Of a stretch of 64,000 nucleotides of DNA, positions 47,777 to 60,684 are shown piece after piece (the stretch's first letter is position 1; each line of letters starts with the position of its first letter). The notes beneath the pieces were generated by a model. That model was not told the origin of the DNA, made no database searches, and worked only from the letters and a program-made list of their open reading frames with translations. A program made the position numbers and the translations under genes. The stretch is from Anopheles merus (lineage: Eukaryota > Arthropoda > Insecta > Diptera > Culicidae), in contig NC_054085.1 of the NCBI RefSeq assembly GCF_017562075.2, positions 33,171,039-33,235,038 on the forward strand, read 5' to 3'.

Positions 47777-49767
47777 TTCGGGTTAGATAGTGCTAATACA
47801 GTGAGAGCAATGGTAATAAGTAAGACTCTTTTAATGTTGAGTTAGAGGTGGAATACATTTTCAATTCTATCTACTTGTGGTACAGATCTATTTTGACTCA
47901 GTATGATCAAAGCTCATAAGTATAAACATTGGAAATATGAATTAAGCTGTAATGGATCTTCTAAACGTTGTTCTGAAATTTTGAACTATAATCGTCATAA
48001 CCATAAATTAAATGATTTGTTTAAATATGTATACAAATGCTTCACAGCAGCAATAATGAACTGTTGGGTTGTTCAATATTCAATACACAAGATCAAAAGA
48101 AAAAATGGGTTGGCCACAGCCAAGCTATACGTAGTGGACGACATTGGACGATGATATAAATCCGTTAATACCAACAGTAGAATCCCATACCAAAATCGTT
48201 CCAATGTAATCTTACTCCGCCCGGCCTGACGCGAATCTCTTGTCTGCTGTCCTAGGTATTAGATAGGTAGGTCCTGGTAGGTCGCCGCGCGACATGTCAG
48301 GTTGGTGACGATCATAAACAACATTCAATCCACGGGTCATACGTAAAAGGGATAAGAGTCACCAAAGCGGGTTCGACGTTCCTCTACGTCAAGCAACGAC
48401 CTGGTACGGAGCGATCGCGATGGGACATACAATTTTAGGCTGAAAATTAGCGCCAGCAACTCAACAGAGTTCTCCAGCAGTTCCGCGCAAACTAACCTCT
48501 GGGCGTTGCATTTGCGTTACCACCATACTACCGCGGCGTATTCCAGCATTTGTCACAATCAGTAACGATTATCAGTGAAAATTTTAAATAAATCCCATAA
48601 AATTTAGCAAATTGACAACTATAGGCTAAAACATATTGTTACTCAAGTGGGTTGTAAATGTAGAGTCTACTGTACTTCAAAGTTGTAGTATTAACACAAA
48701 GAGCATGTAATTTATGATCCCAATGTTGTCAGCAGTATACATTAAAACGCTCGCAATGTGAAACAGGAGTATTATACTTTGAATTTCTAATGCATCTCCA
48801 ATGTCCAAAGGTTTTGCTCTATTAATGCGATTTACGCAGAGGAGTGACCATGTAAAACTATATTTATTGCAAAATATATATTGCAACGATTCCCTGAAAT
48901 TAAACGATATCAGAATTAAAACGGCATATATTACAATGTAGAACAAAAGAACTAGTATTTGATTTCAATCCTTTAACACCACAGAACATCAGAGAATCTC
49001 AAGTCAAAATATTTGTCCAAATTTGTACCAAATAAATTATGGTGCTGTCATGGATGTAGCTAAATATTGAACATGAAAGCATTAAGATATTTTCATGATT
49101 GGCACAACATTAAACAAACCCTATTGCAACAAAGCCATGCAACAACGTATAGCTCTTGGGTATCTAACACTCAATCACAGCAGTGTTTAAATGAAAATAG
49201 TAACATCTTCCAATGCCCAGCAGTACGCAGTGTTTCTTGTCAAAGAAAGCCAAGCATTTTTTACACAGTGAACAATCGAAATAAAATAATGATGTTTGTA
49301 TCTCATGTGTACGGAGCTTCTTTCATCTGGTGAAAACAGTTTGCCATTACAACGTGAGCAACAGTAGCGCCCATTGTAGGGTTTTGTGCTTGCACGGCCT
49401 GAGAGTGGCATTATGCTCAAACGTTAAGGAGAGAGTTGTTACCTCATAAACAAACCCTAAGACACATCCGGAAGATGTTATGGTCTTGCGGTACCTTCTT
49501 TGGAGCTGGATGTTTTTCACTTTTGGCACTGTTTGGCAAATATATGCCCAGGAGCGTCTAGTACGGGCTGGAATAGACTGGTGAATGATACTGTGTGTTG
49601 TAAAAGTACAATGTTCTTTTCACAAACTCGAGATAGAGTGCAGCTTCAGAAAAGAGCCAAGTCAATCGGATCGATATGTTTGATCAGTTGGTGCGCCGCT
49701 CCGAAACACACTCCGAAACGTACCGTACAAGTGTATGCGATTGCGTTAACCATCTAGAGGGGGAATC
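47777..49767. other. Spacer between the tandem proteases E and F
   Basis: AT-rich 3' flank to about 48170; a GC-richer island at 48180-48560 of unknown nature; AT-rich DNA to about 49450; then the duplicated upstream region of protease F. No gene is supported. The ORF at 49067-49333 lacks any recognisable domain. Confidence 0.5.
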
Positions 49768-49819
49768 TTTAAAATGCTAATGCTCGTGCGGAAGAACGAG
49801 TTAGTGATCGTTCGCGATC
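49768..49819 (+). promoter_or_regulatory. Core promoter and leader hairpin of protease F
   Basis: CTTTAAAATGCTAATG is shared exactly with protease E; the TTTAAAA box is 49768-49774. TTAGTGATC and the GATCG-TTCG-CGATC inverted repeat (49806-49819) follow. These blocks are retained although the surrounding upstream DNA has diverged. Confidence 0.5.
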
Positions 49820-49870
49820 ATGTCGTGAAAGTACTGGAGCAAGAAGAGGTAGTGCATCAATCAAAAGAAA

Positions 49871-51234
49871 ATGCTGAAGTTCGTTTGGAATGTTGATGGA
49901 GTGATCCTATTGCTGGTGATGCTGATGATTGAAATTGTGACAGCTCAGTATGGTTCGTGTGATCTGACGTACAATTACGCCAGCGGTCAGACGAGCTTTA
50001 TCGAGTCGCCCAACTTTTCCAATTACTATGCACCGGGCACCAAGTGTCGGTACACAATAAACGCCCCAGTGGGCCATACGCTGTACGCGCAGTGCTACGA
50101 TATGTATCTGCCGTCGAGTACGGGCTGTTACTACGACAAGCTGGCCATCTCGCGGTTCGGCGATCCCAACCTGAGCGATGCGATTGTACGCTGCGGTACG
50201 ACCACATTCAACGTGGAAAGCCAGTACAACAAGCTGGTGGTGGCTTTGCTGGGGAGCACGAGTACGTCCGGAGGAAGGTTCCGTTGTCAGATTACGGCGC
50301 TGAAGCTTGCCTGCGACTGTGGTCGTCGCAAAACGGTGAGTGTACGATGATTGTAATGGTTGTTGTTGAGGAAGTTCATGAGTGTTACTGGAATTATCCG
50401 TCCTATTTACCCCATGTACTATTGAACTGTTCCACCAGCCCACGATCGTCAACGGATTTCCGACGCAGGCGAACGAGTACCCGATGATGGCAGGATTAGT
50501 GGACAACAGTTTGGCGAAGGTGTTCTGTGGATCCACAATCGGTAGGTAGCATGGCTGGTCCTACAATTATTGAGGCTTATTAAAGTGTTCTGCTTGTGGT
50601 TTCAGTTACCGATCGTCATGTGCTTACTGCCGCTCACTGTCTGCTGGATAGAACAGTTACTGGTACAAGCGTTCTCGTCGGCGATCAGGACATAAGCACA
50701 GGTTCCGACACGCCCTATTCGTCGCTTTACCGCATATCCACCTTCACACAGCATCCCAGCTACAATCCAACATCTAAAACGAACGACATCGCTCTGGTAC
50801 AAACGTTCAACACGATTGTCTTTAATCCGGGCGTCGGTCGGGTGTGTCTTCCGTTCCGATTTGGTACGTCCAGCTTCGAGAATGTGCGGCTCAGTGCGCT
50901 TGGTTGGGGTGCGATTGATTTCGGTGCGCCATCGTCGAATCAGCTGCTGCAGACAACGCTGTCCGTAGTGTCCTCCACCAGCTGTGGCACACAGCTCTCC
51001 CGGACGATCCTTGCGTCGCAGATGTGTACGTTCGCTGCCGGTAATGATACCTGCCAGAATGATTCGGGTGGCCCACTGTACTACACCGATCCGAACAGCC
51101 AATTGGTCTACAGTATCGGTGTGGTAGGGTTCGGTGTGGCCTGCGCATCGAGCTTCCCGAGTGTGAACACGCGAGTTACCTCGTATCTGGATTGGATCAG
51201 TAGTACCACAGGGTATACGTTCTGTGAGAAGTAG
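49871..51234 (+). CDS. CUB-domain serine protease F (three exons, 398 aa), tandem twin of E
   Basis: Exons: 49871-50335, 50439-50541, 50606-51234, with the same structure and phases as E, starting 3459 bp further on. The signal peptide (MLKFVWNVDGVILLLVMLMI) differs from that of E at several positions and is one residue shorter, but from QYGSC onward the proteins are nearly identical. The clear differences cluster after AIDFGAPSSN (QLLQTTLSVV, SSTSCGTQLS). The triad is His200, Asp250 and Ser343 (DTCQNDSGGP). It shares with E the Thr before IVNG, Asn193 and Ser226. Intron 1 is almost unchanged from E while intron 2 has diverged more. The gene ends about 225 bp before the AAGT array. It is intact, with no sign of being a pseudogene. 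Confidence 0.92.
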
Positions 51235-51460
51235 TGCGAGTATACGATGTATGATACTGATGTGGTGTGAACGAGTAGTAAGAAGTAAAATTCTGTTTAT
51301 ATTTTGTACGGGTAGAACGAATTTGAAAAGTAAATTTGCTATATTTGCAGTATCCAATGTCTGTTTTATCTTTTGATCAAAGAAAGTTTTAAACATACTT
51401 ATTCATTATTTTTTCATTCTTATTTGGCACAACTTGCACAAAGCTTGTCTGTACCACTAT

Positions 51461-51996
<536 letters not shown>

Positions 51997-54835
51997 AAAT
52001 GGTAATATCAAAGGAGCTCATTATTTCCTCTATGCTTTTTTGTCATGCTCCCTCACTAATCTTTCTGCGACACCAGATCCAACATAATTGATGCTTTTTA
52101 ATCCTATTGAAGCTTTTGAATGCAATCTCTAGTTATACTAAAGGATACGAGCAACGTAAGTTATCTTTCTTAATTGACACCTCATGAAACACGACCTTGA
52201 AAGTCTACCTATACTCTCACTAACAACGCATGACATGTGTCCCTTAGAGGGGCTCGTCACGCAAAGACATGCCACTTGAGGAGTGTTTATTTAAAAAAAT
52301 GTAACCATTTCTAATTATAGCACCACTTACACTTTGTGCACTGTGCACCTTCAGCACTATGCAAAATAGCTTTTCAAACACAGCTCAGCGACCGGCACAC
52401 AGCGCACATTCGAAGGAAATTAATGATGTCTGTGCTTGAGGTGTACCTCGGAGCTCCCCTCGGTATGCTGAAAACAGGCAACCCTTCCCTTGAGCAACAG
52501 TAGCACCCATTTGGAAGGCAGTTCAACGTACCCGGCCGCAGAGAGTGCATTGAAAAATCGTTCTCCAAAAGGGGGGTGGAGAAGTGTGCTTGCGGCAGGG
52601 CAATAGTAGCACCGCTTAATGATATGAAAAACCCGAGCCATTTTCCTGCGTAATGACTTTTAGAAGTAATGGTCACTGTCAATGAACTGTGTATAATTAA
52701 TCTAGCATTTATTTTAGCCAGTTAGTTCAAAGGAAACCCCGGGTGCTGTTAAGGATGTTTAATTGCATTCGACAGGGTCGGCAGGGAGGAGGGGGTGATG
52801 CTGCAATGGGGCTCCGGTGCACCCACATTCGGATTCGGACCGGTGCCACCGAGATTGGGCCACAGTGGGCACTGCTTTTGTCTGGTTAGGTAGTTGTGGA
52901 TTTAATTATTTATCGTTCAGGAAGGCTGAATGAGTGCATGGGCGGACTCGGGTTTGGCCTCGGCTTGTGGACACTCACCCACACACACACACGTACAGCC
53001 AACACGATTGCATTGAAAGTTTCGCTTCGTTTGAACTGTCATCCCGAGGGAAACCCCGAGCGAGTGAAGCGAATGGTAAGGAGGAAGGGGTGGCCTGTGC
53101 TAGATTAGGAAAATTCCCCGAAGGACAAATTTGCACAGGAAAGCTTCCCCTACTCTCGCCCACACACTCGCCATCAGGTTTCGAGTTCGGATCGTCTTGC
53201 AGCACTGCCACCGGGGGCGGTTCGTTTTATGTATTTGAAATTCGATGATAAAACCTGACACTTTGGTACGTACCGGGTGACCTCGCTCTCTCCCTCTCTC
53301 TCTCTCTCTCTCTCCCCAGAGCCATCAGCAGCGTGTATGTGTTTGTAAAAGTTCATTTCTTAGGTTTAAAGTTTCAAGTAGAGCATCATCACCCAGGAAT
53401 ATCCATAAGGCTGTTAAGGAATCGGCACCATTAAAACGAAAGAGAGACAGGGGATAGAAGGAGGTAAACTTACACTTTGTACGAGACGGTTTAAACCCGA
53501 TCCAGCATGAGACCAGCAGCTCAGCTGTGCTTCGGGGTTTGGCAAAGGGGCAGCTTCAAACAACGCCAACGACTGGCAAAAGAAGGAAATGTTTAATTTT
53601 GTTTCAATTTAGCACTACACTGCACTTTGGGGGCTCCCGGCCTGGTGCAAGTGTCATTGCCCGAATCAATGCTTAGAAACTGCTTGAACAAGGAACGAGA
53701 TTGGTTCCGTCGCAAGCACTGGGGTGAGATGCACTCTGGTCGATAAGAAAGTTATGACCCTGAATGGGATGGGACCGCCCAATGCAGGCTGTGACAGTTT
53801 TATGAGCAGGATGGTTTAAATTTCTTGTGACCCTCACCCGCCTTAAAATGCAACCAAAACTGACGGCGAAACGATAATCTCCAGGGTGCGGGAAAATGGA
53901 ACCATCCAGGGACACAGAACTGGGCCGTGCTAGCCGTTTGCATTCGGATTATGCTGGGAACGATATCTGTGAAGGGCAGGGGACGAGTTGTCAGCAGTTG
54001 AAGACGAGACGAGCGTCATTTAGGGGCGATTAAATTAGCCGGATAAGCTTTGCAAAAAGCTTTGCGCAAGTAAGTGTGCTTAATGCAGCTGCAGGGGAGG
54101 CGATAAAAAAATGAGTCGAAGAAGAAGAAGTGCACAGTTGACCTCATTTTAGTGGCATGTGTCGTATCGCAAGGGCAGAGTATCCTTTCCGAACGTCTCA
54201 TCAGACTCAATCGAGCGTTGCCGGATTTAAGATTCCTCTGCCGTGACCATGGCATTCTCCTCGTTACACAGGTTCCGGCAAAAGCGATACAGCCACAGGC
54301 TGGTGTCGTTTAGTGTCCAGCCCGGCGTAAAATTCAACATTCCAGTCCCGTTCCCGGGGCGTGCTGGGTGGGGCAGCTTACAAATAGTGCGATGTTTAGC
54401 GGTCAGAGTGACAGGTTAATTGGTATAATAACATGAATTCGTAACAGCTGCCGTGCGAAGTGGGAATAAATTTTAATTGACAACTTCACCTCTCGCCCAG
54501 GCCTCGGTCGATAAGGCCACACAGCACCTCGGCATTAGGGCAATCGGTGTCGGCCCCGAACGGGGTTGACTTTTGCACTCGTGGCTCGATAGAGAGAGAG
54601 AGAGAGGGAACCTTTCGCCTGGCAGGACAGTATTTGTGCAGTGTCTGGGCTTTGCCAACCGCAACCATGTTCCCCGGGAGACAGATGTCTGTCTGGTGTT
54701 GCGTGGTGCGAACGGGGTTGTGTGCGTCACTGTGTTGTTCACTATCGATTGCTGGTTTGTGGTGTAGCGCACTAGGTCCTTGTTTAGCTACACCAGCAGC
54801 GTCAGCTCGCAACCACCCCGGAACCGTATCAAATC

Positions 54836-55181
54836 ATGTCGGTTTTCACGGCTGACATGGCTAAACGGAAAGACACACACCACGAGTGCAAAAACAAAGA
54901 AGTCGCAGCCGGGCCAGCAGCAACAAAAAAGAAGATACTCATAGCAGTACGCAAGCAGCAGGGAAGAAGGTGCTCGCTACTGTTGCTGCTAATGGTGGTG
55001 CTAAGCTCGTCAAGCTTGACAACGACTATCGACGCCTACTTGCAGCGCTCCCTTGTGTTGTGTTGTGTTGGTGTTAAGGACGATTGACGAGAAAACAAGC
55101 ACAGTGTGGCCGTAGTCTGCTCGAGGGGAGCAAACGCTCCGGAGAGTCGGTTTGCCACGTCACTTATCGCGTGCAGGGTGA
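54836..55181 (+). other. Possible 5' exon with a short ORF and a strong splice donor
   Basis: An ATG at 54836 opens 83 codons with a lysine-rich start and one hydrophobic stretch (CSLLLLLMVVLSSSS), ending in TGA at 55087. About 90 bases later lies a strong donor, CAGG|GTGAGT (donor G near 55181). The arrangement fits a first exon or leader of a gene continuing rightwards, but no partner exon was found. A second ATG ORF of 40 codons follows at 55255-55377. Low confidence. Confidence 0.2.
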
Positions 55182-58100
55182 GTAGAAACCGAGCGACGCT
55201 TTTGTGAGTTGTTTGTAGCTGCAGCTCGCGTTTGATTGAACGGTGTCGGTGAAGATGGATTCGTTTGCGTCAATACTGGTGCAATTGCTGCAGGGTGGAT
55301 TGGTGTATTATTTCTTCGCTGCAGTTGAGATATCGTTTACAACACAGGAACAGCCACTACTGTTTGACATCTGTTAGCGTTGGTAATCTGTTTTGATTGG
55401 TGTAAAATAAAAGAAAACAAAAGCGATAGCTGCTGGTTGGTTTGTATTGCTCCTTTTCGTTTCTCGTTAAATTGGTCCGAATTATCGTGTTGATGTTAGG
55501 TTGTGTTGTAGCGGCGTCAGAACCTACACCTACAGTAATTTGAGAGTGGCTCGTACCTTTAACCCAACAGAGCTTCATCCTAAATACCGGACCCGCACGT
55601 GGCCACGCGCTGTCTGGTACGGTAACGTTCGATCTTCCTACATCAATTGCTATCATAAGCAGAATCAGATGTTAGATGCAACTTTCGAAATTGAAATTCT
55701 TTGTAGACAATCCAGGGACTATGGATTTTATAACAAAAATGGTAACTTTCTCGATACGTGATAGTAACTTCTAAGAGCAGCAAGAAATGCTCATCCGTTG
55801 TTTGTGTTCATGTATTATAAATTTTGTAAAGTTTTGTGTAGTTTCTAGAACAGAGCTGATATTAAATCACGAATCGATAGAGAGGCAATACTTCAAATAC
55901 CAATTTGTCAATACGCCAAAACTATTAAATCGATAAGTGAAATAGGTAAAAAATGTGAGACAAAAAGTTATTATTATTAATTAGAAAAAGTAAAAATTGT
56001 GTTCATAAAATGAGCTCCTATCTGCTGATCAGATACCGTTATCGAAGGATCCATAAATATGTAAAACAATCATGATATAAAAGAACCCATTTCCATACAG
56101 CGAAACCTCAAAATATCAATAGTAAAAATGATACGCAGAACCATTACCGAAAAGTCTTTCTGCTAGCGACAAGCACTCACTGGGCTCGCTTTTGGAGCAA
56201 TGACCACGGCACATGCATTATCCGCCGTATCGACAGGGCCACTATCAATAAAACAATGCACACCCGGGGGGGTCTAAGCAAAGCGAGCTAATCAGATCGA
56301 TTGTGCCCTGGTGCTAACGGAACGGACACAAACCGGATGGAATAAAATGACCACCAAATGGACGCGTGCTTGCCAAACACGTTAGCCAAACCTCCAGGCC
56401 ACAGGAGGGACAGGTTGAACCAAATGCACTAAATGACGCGGACCGTGGATGGCAAAGAGAATCAGGGAGATGAATTGTAAATAAAATAACTGTTTGCACC
56501 AAAACGTAAAACTCACCTCCCGGGTCCCCGGGACAGCAGCAAGCGACAGCGACACGTTTTGTCCAGCCTAGTGCCATAATTAAACTCGCTAAAATGACCC
56601 CGAGCTGATTAACATAGTTCATTACGGGCGAATAGGTGAGTTATTTAAATGAATTACCTCCGGAACGGGTCGAGCTGTCCACTCTGTCCACTCCTCTGCT
56701 TCTGCGGTCATCGCAGGAGTGGTTTTAAACCGCATAATTTATGATGGCAATAGGCAAAGCTCGCTAATGGTGGTTTGGTGGTGTGAGTGGTTTTTTGTAT
56801 GCATTCGTGTGTGTGTGTGTTTTTTTTTAATAAATAGAGAAACTTTGCCCACATGCAAAAGCAATTCGTGGAAACATATGAGTTAAGCTCGCTTGTCAAC
56901 TCCCCGAATTGGTAAGGCGCTGGCAGAGCCGTTGTCATTTGCATAGCGTGCGGTTCCGGCTGTGTAGCGTTAATCGGATGGATGTGCAAATGTGCCACTC
57001 GCTGGGCGGCAGAATGTGTATGGTGTAAATGTGCACCGGGATACAGCAGCATGCAAACAATCATTTGGAAATCGATAATTACATTGTGCCCAGCAGCCAC
57101 TGCTGACTCGTTAGTGAAACGAGGAGTTAGATTCGACGAGGGGGATAAGAGCTGTCTCCTGCAGCTGTCTATATGCTACAGATGGGTAGAGTTATTTCGA
57201 CTTTTTCCTTTATACATACAGGTTCAACTATCCGCTCAGCTATCGGTGTAAACAATTCAATCCGGTTTATTAAAATCATTGCAATGCCAGTGTAAACGGG
57301 GCAGGTGATGGATACAACGAGCAGGTATGAGATGAAGCATTACGAACGATAAACATGCATGACGTTTATATTTGCGTAATCCATTAAAAATACCCTACCA
57401 AGGGGAAGGGAAGCGACGGATATCGGGGATATGGGCAGAATTAATGCATCTGAATTGTGCAATTGATTTGCAATCATTTGAATCAACAGTTTTCGCACGG
57501 AAAAAGGGTAGTGCTACACACACGAGCTACACATCCATCCGGCAGCAGTTATCAACTATCGATTGATTTGTTTTGTAATTTTAATTATCGCATCACATGG
57601 CTGACTTTTGTCGACTCATTTTCTATCGGTACGGTTGTAACGATTTGTACATAAATTACGGTGGAATTACCTGGAATGAGCTTTTGCGTGGAAATATACG
57701 AGGGGTTGTGTTTGGTGCATACAATGGATACAATTTGAAACAACCCATGCTAGAGAGAGAGAGAGAGAGAGAGAGGGGCATTTAAAAGGTGTGAATATCT
57801 GAAAGTGTCTTTTTAACAGTACGTGTTTGATAATGATTGGTACTCAACACTGTTTTATTTATTAATGTAATTGTTGGATTTTGGGTTTATAGATTAAATA
57901 TTTGGAATATGAATTCAAATGGGAAAACACACATTTCGAATGAATAGGATTTTAGGAACTGAACTACAGCATATAGATTAAACTGCTTGACTAATTTGGA
58001 CTGCATGAATTGAACTGCTCGAACTACAGTGAATGAACTTGGAATGAATTATGTGATGAGCTATGAGACAAATGAATATACAGTTACAAACAGACCGGCA

Positions 58101-60522
58101 ATTAAGATGGATGCTTTTTTTCATCAAATGTATACTCAAATATTATCGTCTAGTAACTTGCGTGAATATATTTCACAGTAACGAAAATGCTTCGTGACCA
58201 ATTGGTACTTCGTGAGTACCAATTTTTGTGTTTTCATGTCTTGTGGACAACCCTGCAGCAGATCAACACTGAACTTCGGATTCATTATCAGACAATTTGC
58301 TACAATGGATACCAGATGATAACAGGTTATTATTTTTAGTTAATGTGGCATGTATGGCACTATTTAGTTTATGAATTGCGTAAGGTAACTTGCACGTTTG
58401 AACCATGAGAATAGTTGACAAAGGTTAGTATATAGTATAACAAGGCTTATTCTGCTCTTTATTAGATGCAACAACCGAGGTCGATCTAGGGCTGTTTGGC
58501 TATCTATGGCTGATTGGTGTATCCTTAGGAGGATAAGATCAGTTTAACGTATGGAAGGGTCGATCCATATGAGGAGTTGTCTCTATCATGATACCGACAG
58601 AATTTTGATTGAGAACACAAAGCTACAACTTAAACAATGAAATGGTTAGATCTGCCCCACTTACTGTGTAGCCTAAACATAGCTTCTGTCTGTTCTGGAC
58701 GATGAAGCATGATCTCCTACTCCTTCAACTAGGATTAAATGAAAAAAAGGTCGATGAATGGAGAGTGGTCCAAAAGCCACGACGATTAGAGATCCATTAT
58801 TCAAAAAAAAAAATGAAAAAAAGTGAAAAATAGAGAAAATAGATAACAAATGTGTTGAACCATGTATAAGTTACCAATCGTTCCATACGAATAAAAAAAT
58901 GATAAAACTATGAATCTAGTAAAACTGTTAATAAGCTTTTTTTCTTATAAATGTTACAATCTCACTTGTAAATTTTGTTTATTTTGCACTATACTGGCAC
59001 GTGAAAAGCTCAATTTAGCCATTGAGTAGCTGCTCTGACAAAATGGATGTTTTTATTAAGAAAAATTCATGACCACAAGCCTCTTTTAAAAATCACGCTT
59101 CGATATAAAGAAATCAAGAATAAAACGCTGCGCCATCTTCTTTTTAATCTGCACAAAAAAAATGGAAATTTGCTGAGAAAAGTTCTAACAGTTATAAAAA
59201 ATAAGGGCAATCTTTTCCTGTAATTTACTTATAGACACATACACTGAAGCCTCTACCACTATTGCATTCTCCACTCCCAATCTTCTATTGCTGCCCGTTC
59301 AAATTGCTAATGATTATAAGCTCAAAAAGAGAGAGAGATAGCAAAAAATCGTTATTCATCCTCTATTCTATCCTCTTCTCATCATCATTTCCCTTTTACT
59401 TACTTCCCCCCCGGTCGATCGGTGGAGTAAGGATCTCGCGCCAAGCTGCCGCGCCCTGCAGACCACCCCAAACGCATAATGATTAATCCAAATGGCAATG
59501 ATCGAGCACGTTTCGCAGCCCAATACAATCATCATCGCCACATGGTCCACGAAGCGCATTTCATTGCCAGTCCGATACGGTACACAAACATACACAACAC
59601 GGTGACGGCGTACATTTTTGCGTTTCTTGCGCCAAAAAGGCAGCCCGCACCGAGCGAGCGGAAATCAGCAACATAAAACATAATCGGCACTAATGTCCAG
59701 CAGCAGTAGCGGCAGCAGCACTAGCAGGGCACATCGTTTTTGTGCGCAGCTGTGCCCGGATGAAAGCGTTAGTCATTACCGTACCATCGGTCGCGCGGTG
59801 TCATCAGCGCGAGCGCGCGCGCGCGGTGCCGGATGCAAACAATTGACTGGTGCGGCAACCATTTACTGTTGGACTTTAATGTTTTATTTTCCTCTGGACA
59901 GAAAATATTAACTACCAATGTATGGGGATGGGAGCGAGCTTGCCGCTGTATTCGCTTTAAGTAAAATGGGGTAAAAACAAAAGAGAAAATGGGAAAAGCT
60001 CCACCCGGGTAAAACAATAGCACATTGAATTGCTTTCTTTATAATTATTCGACTTTGGCCAAAGTTTTGCCACCACCCCACTGTGAGACGGCTTTGCCAA
60101 GGGTTTGCCCTTCCATGACTGGCTCCAGCAAGTGGCGGACGCAAAAGTAGCTCTTTTAAACTTGGTCCGTATTTCGCTGCATTGCTGGGTGGTGTGTGTG
60201 TCTTTTTTGCAGCATTTTCTCACCACACTGTCTGTGCTAAAGGAGAAGAAAAGAAAAAAAACCCGCTGGAAAAAGTGCCATCCGAAACAACAACAACCGG
60301 AGTGATGGTGCTTGTTTAAATGTTGCAAAGGAAATTGAAAGACGATGTCGGCATTGTTGGTTGTTCGCCTCGCCAACAAGTATTGTTCGCCATTGTACTA
60401 GACAAAGTAAATGATAGATAATACAAATAGGAAGAAGAGAATGGGAGTTGGTTCGGCAGGCAGCCGGTGGCAAACATTCATTAGCTCGTTCTCGCACCCG
60501 AAAAGTGCTTTCGTCAAGTACG

Positions 60523-60536
60523 CCCCCCCCCCCCCC
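60523..60536 (+). repeat. Poly-C tract of 14 bases
   Basis: Fourteen consecutive C residues in non-coding DNA. Confidence 0.8.
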
Positions 60537-60684
60537 GCCCGGTAGCCATTATCTTGTAATGAAAATGAGAGCCCGATAGCGGGGAAACCGGGGAAACTAG
60601 TTGCAGAAAGTTTCGACCACTTCCTCGCATCGTTCATCACATCCGTCCCGCCACAGTACTTGCAGGCCAGCAAGCCCAGTTGCC

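Larger units (their letters stand above)
51997..60684. other. Gene-poor right-hand region
   Basis: No supported gene. GC-richer patches at 52.7-55.2 kb alternate with AT-rich DNA at 55.7-59.3 kb. AG/CT microsatellites occur at 53285-53315, 54588-54606 and 57751-57776. Two weak candidates are listed separately. Confidence 0.4.
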
